Assembly (NCBI GenBank): GCA_045644725.1
Contig: JAZRHK010000172.1
Location: forward strand, 1 to 10,820
Reading direction: 5' to 3'
Source of the DNA: CAAGNP01 sp045644725
Lineage (GTDB): Bacteria > Bacteroidota > Bacteroidia > Bacteroidales > UBA932
DNA: 10,820 nucleotides
This document shows positions 7,132 through 10,820 of the stretch, one piece after another. Within the stretch, counting starts at the first letter, position 1, and every line of letters starts with the position of its first letter. A model generated the notes under the pieces. The model searched no databases. It was not told where the DNA came from and worked only from the letters and a program-made list of their open reading frames with translations. Both the position numbers and the translations under genes were made by a program.

Positions 7132-7148
7132 GTTCGGAGTTCCCGAAC
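7132..7148 (-). promoter_or_regulatory. Hairpin in the rplY leader with a 5S-like CCGAAC
   Basis: In the leader RNA the six-base arms GTTCGG and CCGAAC flank the loop GAACT, and the sequence runs on into UGAGUAACAC. The hairpin lies about 30 bases before the rplY start codon. The string CCGAACUNAG resembles the conserved loop C region of bacterial 5S rRNA. It could be a binding site for feedback by L25, but this is inference and L25 is known to bind a different part of 5S rRNA. Confidence 0.35.
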
Positions 7149-7159
7149 CCCATTGCTCC

Positions 7160-7189
7160 AAAAAGGGCAGCCCCTTTTTTGTGGGCTGC
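7160..7189 (-). terminator. Terminator-like hairpin between the PepSY-like gene and rplY
   Basis: Read on the minus strand, GCAGCCC (7189-7183) pairs with GGGCTGC (7173-7167) across a nine-base A-rich loop, and is followed by CCTTTTT. Seven pairs, six of them G-C, plus a U tract fit a rho-independent terminator for transcripts coming from the protease/PepSY-like genes. The 5' arm overlaps the rplY promoter. A second, alternative hairpin, AAAAAGGG with CCCTTTTT around a four-base loop (7160-7179), can form in a transcript that starts at that promoter. Confidence 0.5.
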
Positions 7190-7218
7190 AAAGGTAGAAA
7201 AATTTCTTGATAATCAAA
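7189..7218 (-). promoter_or_regulatory. Predicted rplY-pth promoter (TTTG, 18 bases, TACCTTTG)
   Basis: On the minus strand a -33 TTTG (7218-7215) is followed after 18 bases by TACCTTTG (7196-7189), a full match to the Bacteroidetes -7 consensus TAnnTTTG. It is the best-formed promoter in the window. Transcription would begin near 7184, giving a leader of about 80 bases. Confidence 0.7.
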
Positions 7219-7222
7219 TTAT

Positions 7223-7681
7223 TTAATCGTCATATCTGATAAATCTCCCCTCCTTATCGAACTTCAACTCGATGATATTGCTCAATTCCACATCATACCC
7301 TTTATCACGACCTGTGATATCTCTTGAAATATTGGTCACAACCTTATCCGGGTGTTTGGACTTGATCATCTTCAGAATAGCCTCCGGTATCACAGAATCC
7401 GGAACAGACGAATGCTCATTCTCAACACTCTCCCACTCACCCTTTCCATTAAAATTCACCTCTGTACCATCCTGATAATATACAAAATAGTCTTTCTCCA
7501 TAACCTCACTTTCCACAACTATTGAAAGGATGCCCCCACCAGGGAAATTATTATTCAGAAACTGCTGTGCTGTTTGGGGCAATTTATTGAATTCTATAAC
7601 AGTTTCTCTATCCATTATATCTTTAGCGCAAGCAGAATTCACAAAAAGGGCCAAAACGATTGATACTAAAATTTGTTTCAT
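7223..7681 (-). CDS. Secreted PepSY-like (DUF2874) domain protein
   Basis: A 152-residue exported protein when started at the ATG at 7681; a TTG 27 bases upstream is in frame but would put extra polar residues before the signal peptide. Residues 1-20 (MKQILVSIVLALFVNSACA) form a signal peptide with a likely signal peptidase I site after ACA; the Cys is in a poor lipobox. The mature part carries two PepSY-like repeats. The first half includes LPQTAQQFLNNNFPGG and YYQDGTEVNFNGKGEWE, and the second VPDSVIPEAILKMIKSKHP and IIELKFDKEGRFI. This helix plus KFDxxGxF layout is typical of Bacteroidetes PepSY-like proteins, whose fold resembles beta-lactamase inhibitor protein. Function is unknown. It lies 60 bases downstream of the C11 protease on the same strand and may be cotranscribed with it. 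Confidence 0.8.
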   Translation of the reverse strand: MKQILVSIVLALFVNSACAKDIMDRETVIEFNKLPQTAQQFLNNNFPGGGILSIVVESEVMEKDYFVYYQDGTEVNFNGKGEWESVENEHSSVPDSVIPEAILKMIKSKHPDKVVTNISRDITGRDKGYDVELSNIIELKFDKEGRFIRYDD

Positions 7682-7741
7682 ATGTAAATTAATTATAGGG
7701 TTACACAATTTTTCAGCATCAAATATCGTGCCAGTATAAAT

Positions 7742-8899
7742 TTATCTCACCAACCCAACATCCCCATTCCAGGCCAAAGACTTGTAATATGCATCGAGAT
7801 ACGGATTTGCAGGCTTTGGAATGTATGTACTCAAGCCGGAATACCTGTTGATAGGAATACTCAGAAACTTATCAGTAGCATATTTTACGATAACTGCATT
7901 TGACATGGCTGTCCTGTACGCCTCCAACTCGCCTGAATCGGTGGATATCCCCTCCATAAAGTCTGTGAGATCATAGAACCAGTGTCTGACACTGCCACGG
8001 AAATATGGCTGGATTTTATCCATATCCAACTTTGCAATATTTCCATAGTCCCTATCCAGTATAGATTTGACAGCACTTCCCAACCCGTCAAGGGCATCAC
8101 TCTTGACTAAGGTGATGGTACCTCCACCTGTGCTATCGTCCGAATAGTAGTCATAGTAGCATGATGCCACAGCGGCCAAACGTGAACCAATCTCACCCTC
8201 TGCATGGAAAATCTGCTCCACAATATCGCCATAAGGAAAACCTGCAGCCATTATCTCGGTGGGGGACAGGAGGGTGTAATCTGCCTTATCCTTAAGTTCG
8301 TAAGCGACCTCTACACCACCCATCAGGCAGGCATCCATAATGATATAGTCATATTTTTCAGGTATTGCAACAGCAAGTTCCACAATATCCATCTCCTTCT
8401 TGTCTATTTGCCCGAAGCTTTTCACCTGTGTGGGGTTCGCATAGTATCCGTCGGGAGTCCAGCCTGTTCCGTGGGAAGAGAAAAGTATTCCACTCTCCTG
8501 AGCAGGAAACAATGAGTTTACATATACCAGCACTTCGTGCAAAAATTCCGGCTCGATTGAACTCCGCCCTTCATACTCCTGAAGAATTTCTTCCCGCACC
8601 TGCCCGAACTCATCCCTATAGAATCTTTTCAGTCTTGGAATATCCCTCTCCCTATGTTCCAGCGCCAAAAGCACATCACCACTCTCCTTGTTGATATCGA
8701 AGTATTCCGGCAAGAAAGGGGAATTCATCACGTCGCTGAGATTGGAATTGATGGAGCTGCTGAGATTGGAAGTTACTGCCATATACATAAGGAGAGATTT
8801 CTCCACCTCACCACTTTTGTTTTGGAACCAGTGGCACGATGTTGGCAACAATAAAATGAGCGTATATAATATTGCGTTAAGAAGCTTGTTTATGCGCAT
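7742..8899 (-). CDS. Clostripain-related (family C11) cysteine protease, lipoprotein
   Basis: A 385-residue clan CD cysteine peptidase. The N-terminus is a lipoprotein signal (LLLPTSC, Cys22), so it should be anchored in the envelope facing the periplasm or surface. The catalytic dyad is clear: His143 in GILFSSHGTGW and Cys191 in YIIMDACLMGGVEVAYEL. The following SPTEIMAAGFPY segment (about 216-227) is also typical of C11. Members include clostripain and PmC11 and the Bacteroides fragilis fragipain, which cleave after basic residues and often activate themselves by cutting between His and Cys; Lys160 lies in that interval. Its natural substrate is not predictable. Its start is divergent from the ytxH cluster and preceded by TATATTTG. 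A small PepSY-like secreted protein follows on the same strand. Confidence 0.9.
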   Translation of the reverse strand: MRINKLLNAILYTLILLLPTSCHWFQNKSGEVEKSLLMYMAVTSNLSSSINSNLSDVMNSPFLPEYFDINKESGDVLLALEHRERDIPRLKRFYRDEFGQVREEILQEYEGRSSIEPEFLHEVLVYVNSLFPAQESGILFSSHGTGWTPDGYYANPTQVKSFGQIDKKEMDIVELAVAIPEKYDYIIMDACLMGGVEVAYELKDKADYTLLSPTEIMAAGFPYGDIVEQIFHAEGEIGSRLAAVASCYYDYYSDDSTGGGTITLVKSDALDGLGSAVKSILDRDYGNIAKLDMDKIQPYFRGSVRHWFYDLTDFMEGISTDSGELEAYRTAMSNAVIVKYATDKFLSIPINRYSGLSTYIPKPANPYLDAYYKSLAWNGDVGLVR

Positions 8900-8920
8900 A
8901 TCAAGTAATTATTAACAATG

Positions 8921-8928
8921 CAAATATA
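8921..8928 (-). promoter_or_regulatory. Predicted -7 element (TATATTTG) for the C11 protease gene
   Basis: On the minus strand TATATTTG fits TAnnTTTG. A TTG at 8953-8951 is 22 bases upstream, slightly farther than usual for a -33 box. The predicted start near 8916 gives a leader of about 17 bases before the ATG at 8899. Confidence 0.5.
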
Positions 8929-8939
8929 AATAATTATGT

Positions 8940-8947
8940 TATATTTG
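8940..8947 (+). promoter_or_regulatory. Predicted -7 element (TATATTTG) for the ytxH-holin-like cluster
   Basis: TATATTTG fits TAnnTTTG, with a predicted start near 8952 and a leader of about 19 A-rich bases before the ATG at 8971. It is an exact mirror of the element for the protease gene, 11 bases away. No convincing -33 box is seen. Confidence 0.5.
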
Positions 8948-8970
8948 TAACAATTAAACACATCACGAAC

Positions 8971-9168
8971 ATGAGAGGAGATACATTATTGGCATTCATA
9001 GGTGGAGCCATCGTAGGGGCAGCTGCTGCTATCCTTTTTGCCCCAGATGCAGGTACTGAGACCCGCAAAAAAATCAAAGAGACCCTGGACAAAGAGTACC
9101 AGAATCTCAAATCAAAATTAAATCAGGAAGAACCTGCTCCCGCCAAAGCGGAGTGCACTGAAGAATAG
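8971..9168 (+). CDS. YtxH domain-containing small membrane protein
   Basis: A 65-residue protein with one N-terminal glycine/alanine-rich transmembrane segment (about 5-24, FIGGAIVGAAAAILFAPDAG), followed by a charged amphipathic helix and an acidic, proline-containing tail. The hydrophobic glycine-rich segment ending in APxxG and followed by TRKKI is the hallmark of YtxH domains, found in small general-stress proteins of B. subtilis and many Bacteroidetes. Molecular function is not known. It is the first gene of a plus-strand cluster: the next start is four bases after its stop. A TATATTTG promoter precedes it. The order YtxH, holin_3_6-like, small basic protein suggests a shared envelope-stress role. 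Confidence 0.87.
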   Translation: MRGDTLLAFIGGAIVGAAAAILFAPDAGTETRKKIKETLDKEYQNLKSKLNQEEPAPAKAECTEE

Positions 9169-9172
9169 TATT

Positions 9173-9547
9173 ATGGGCGAATTCGATTCAAACAGGAACC
9201 TTCTGGATGAGCTATACAGCTCACTGAAGGAATATTTGGATCTACGGATAAATGAAGGCAAGCTCTCCTTGACGGAGAGCCTTGCTGTTCTTTTCAGTAG
9301 ACTCATCGTCTTTGTATTGGCCGTAATCACAGGGGCTATTGCATTTGCATTCTTCGCATTTGCATTGAGCCAATGGCTCGGAACACTTCTCCACTCCCAG
9401 GCTCTGGGTTCACTGATTACAGGCAGCATTTTTTTGGTTGCAGTGATAGTGCTTGTCATTTTGAGGAAAAAGCTATTTACTGACAGCATGGTAAAACTAA
9501 TTATTGGTATGATCTTTAAAAACTATCCTGATGAGCCAGCAAAGTAA
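9173..9547 (+). CDS. Phage-holin_3_6/YqjE-like two-TM membrane protein
   Basis: A 124-residue membrane protein: amphipathic N-terminal helix (about 8-40, LLDELYSSLKEYLDLRINEGK), then two transmembrane helices (about 44-67 and 79-98), then a basic, short cytoplasmic tail. This arrangement matches the family called putative actinobacterial holin-X/holin_3_6, which includes E. coli YqjE. Despite the name, chromosomal copies next to YtxH-like genes are not phage lysis genes; there is no endolysin or other phage gene here. Its function is unknown. It starts four bases after ytxH and overlaps the next gene by 17 bases, so translation of the three is probably coupled. Confidence 0.8.
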   Translation: MGEFDSNRNLLDELYSSLKEYLDLRINEGKLSLTESLAVLFSRLIVFVLAVITGAIAFAFFAFALSQWLGTLLHSQALGSLITGSIFLVAVIVLVILRKKLFTDSMVKLIIGMIFKNYPDEPAK

Positions 9548-9788
9548 CAAGGAATACAGCCAGATCTCGAGCATGAAGGAGCTCAGATTCCAGAGGAAAC
9601 TCCTCTCGTCCAGGGTTGAACACCAGGAGGCGATGATAATGTACAAGATACAGGTAATAAAAGAGAATGTGACACCGGGCAAACTGCTGATGATAGGGTT
9701 TGAAGCCGCTGCCGCACGCAATTCGGTAGCCAATATCGCATTCAAGACATTCAACATGATAAGATCCATTATCTCGGGAAGAGGATAA
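9531..9788 (+). CDS. Small basic protein of unknown function in the YtxH/holin-like cluster
   Basis: An 85-residue protein that I do not recognise by motif. It is rich in Lys, Arg and Gln at the N-terminal half, where an amphipathic helix is likely (KELRFQRKLLSSRVEHQEAM), followed by a short turn VTPGK and a second helix with an alanine-rich patch (FEAAAARNSVANIAF) and a basic end. There is no convincing transmembrane segment or signal peptide. It starts inside the holin-like gene (17-base overlap) and its stop is 17 bases before the dipeptidyl peptidase III start. The position is that of the small YqjK-like protein that follows YqjE in other bacteria, but sequence alone does not show homology. 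The overlap and absence of disrupted codons support a real gene. Confidence 0.7.
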   Translation: MSQQSNKEYSQISSMKELRFQRKLLSSRVEHQEAMIMYKIQVIKENVTPGKLLMIGFEAAAARNSVANIAFKTFNMIRSIISGRG

Positions 9789-9805
9789 TATTTACAATTT
9801 TACAT

Positions 9806-10820
9806 ATGAACCGTTTACAAAAGACTATGCTGCTGATTGCAGGTGTCGGTATGCTTGCGTGCTCCTGCGCAGACAACAAGAAGACACAAACAGAACAGGA
9901 GAATTTCAAATACCTTATTGATGAATTTGCAGATCTCAAGATTATCCGCTACCAGATTCCTGGATGGGATGAATTGACCCTACAGCAGAAGGAGTATATC
10001 TATCACTTGGGAGAAGCAGCCAAATATGGAAGGGACATCCTTTGGGAACAGAATTTCAAGTACAATCTCCAGATCAGAAAAGTGCTTGAAAATATCCTTA
10101 CCAATTATGATGGAGACAACGGTTGCAACAACTATCAGGACTTCCTTATCTACGCAAAAAGGGTATTTTTCAGCAACGGTATCCACCACCATTATGCAGA
10201 GGACAAAATTATCCCCACCTGTCCTAAAGAGTACTTCCAGGAACTCATGGAGGCTGTAGGCGACGGTGAGCTCTGTGCAGAACTGCTCCCCATAATTTAT
10301 GAGCCCGAGCTTTACAGCCAAAGAAAATATACAGGTACTACAAAGGACCTTCTACTCTCATCAGCTGTAAACTTCTATGATGGTGTAACCAAGGCCGAAG
10401 CTCAAAAGTTCTACAACAAGATGAGAGATCCTAAAGATCCTCGCCCTATCTCTTATGGTCTTAACAGCAAACTTGTAAAGAAAAACGGTAAGATCTACGA
10501 AGAGGTATACAAAATTGACGGACTTTACGGACCCGCTATCGCCAAAATTGTGGAAAACCTGGAAGCTGCATGCGCCGTAGCAGAAAATGATGTTCAGAAA
10601 GATTACATTCAGAAACTTATAGCATACTATAAAAGTGGTGATTTGAGGCTTTGGGACGAATACAATGTGGCCTGGGTACAGGACACAGAATCACATATTG
10701 ACTTTGTGAATGGCTTTGTAGAGGACTACAACGACCCTCTTGGAATGAAAGCCACCTGGGAATCTGTTGTCAATTTCAAAGACAATGAGGCATCCAAGAG
10801 GACATCCATCATCTCTGACA
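9806..10820 (+). CDS. Dipeptidyl peptidase III (M49), lipoprotein, N-terminal half
   Basis: An open frame of 338 codons runs from ATG 9806 to the right edge. It begins with a lipoprotein signal (GMLAC, Cys19; a second Cys at 21), then an acidic linker. The body matches Bacteroidetes dipeptidyl peptidase III: the IHHHYAEDKI segment (about residues 128-137), ending in view with YNVAWVQDTESHIDFVNGFVEDYNDPLG, the block that precedes the zinc-binding HExxxH-type site in the family. The zinc motif itself lies beyond the edge; the full protein should be about 670 residues. M49 enzymes remove dipeptides from the N-terminus of short peptides and need zinc; this one would act in the periplasm or outer membrane, in peptide use. 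There is no clear promoter in the 17 bases before it, so it may be read with the YtxH cluster. Confidence 0.9.
   Translation, partial: MNRLQKTMLLIAGVGMLACSCADNKKTQTEQENFKYLIDEFADLKIIRYQIPGWDELTLQQKEYIYHLGEAAKYGRDILWEQNFKYNLQIRKVLENILTNYDGDNGCNNYQDFLIYAKRVFFSNGIHHHYAEDKIIPTCPKEYFQELMEAVGDGELCAELLPIIYEPELYSQRKYTGTTKDLLLSSAVNFYDGVTKAEAQKFYNKMRDPKDPRPISYGLNSKLVKKNGKIYEEVYKIDGLYGPAIAKIVENLEAACAVAENDVQKDYIQKLIAYYKSGDLRLWDEYNVAWVQDTESHIDFVNGFVEDYNDPLGMKATWESVVNFKDNEASKRTSIISD

Noticed and set aside
7101..7222. Riboswitch in the rplY leader
   Set aside because: At about 80 bases with only two short hairpins, it matches no riboswitch class I know; a terminator plus leader hairpins explains the repeats.
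9173..9547. Prophage remnant, because of the phage-holin family name
   Set aside because: No endolysin, integrase, structural gene or attachment repeat is nearby; the family is chromosomal beside YtxH genes in many bacteria.
1..10820. CRISPR array, tRNA, rRNA, insertion sequence or integron
   Set aside because: No regularly spaced repeats, cloverleaf-forming sequences, rRNA-like sequence, transposase or terminal inverted repeats were seen.

Overview
The window looks like chromosomal DNA of a member of the Bacteroidales (phylum Bacteroidota), probably a gut or host-associated species. The evidence is the set of gene families (M49 dipeptidyl peptidase lipoprotein, C11 clostripain-like lipoprotein, PepSY-like secreted protein, long Ctc-type L25), promoters of the TAnnTTTG type in front of several genes, and the lack of a consistent Shine-Dalgarno. 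There are no mobile elements, tRNAs, rRNAs or CRISPR arrays. Coding density is very high, and the longest intergenic gap is about 120 bases.

Layout, left to right. (1) The start of a C_GCAxxG_C_C redox-type protein runs leftward off the edge and is divergent from purB (adenylosuccinate lyase) and a YjjG-type HAD nucleotidase, which form a purine/pyrimidine pair. (2) A GH18 chitinase-like lipoprotein on the minus strand overlaps the HAD gene tail to tail. (3) From a 39-base divergent promoter region, a plus-strand operon runs through a DivIC/FtsB-like cell-division protein, a CPBP intramembrane protease, a class I mannose-6-phosphate isomerase with an unusual His/Cys-rich tail, and an Hsp15-like S4 RNA-binding protein. 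(4) On the minus strand, rplY/ctc (ribosomal protein L25) and pth (peptidyl-tRNA hydrolase) form a translation operon whose 3' end overlaps the S4 gene. (5) Upstream of it on the same strand lie a C11 cysteine protease lipoprotein and a small secreted PepSY-like protein. (6) Divergent from the protease is a plus-strand cluster: YtxH-domain protein, two-TM holin_3_6-like protein, an 85-residue basic protein of unknown role, and finally dipeptidyl peptidase III, cut by the right edge.

Most of the window is ordinary housekeeping content, and I do not see a clear new system such as a defence island or novel RNA. The most interesting points are local: a terminator-like hairpin that overlaps the rplY promoter, an out-of-frame upstream ORF and hairpins in the rplY leader, a pair of predicted leaderless divergent promoters, a metal-binding-like tail on ManA, and the pairing of a C11 protease with a PepSY-like protein that might be its partner or inhibitor. 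The annotated starts of three genes (GH18, manA, PepSY-like) were moved from an upstream TTG to the first credible ATG.
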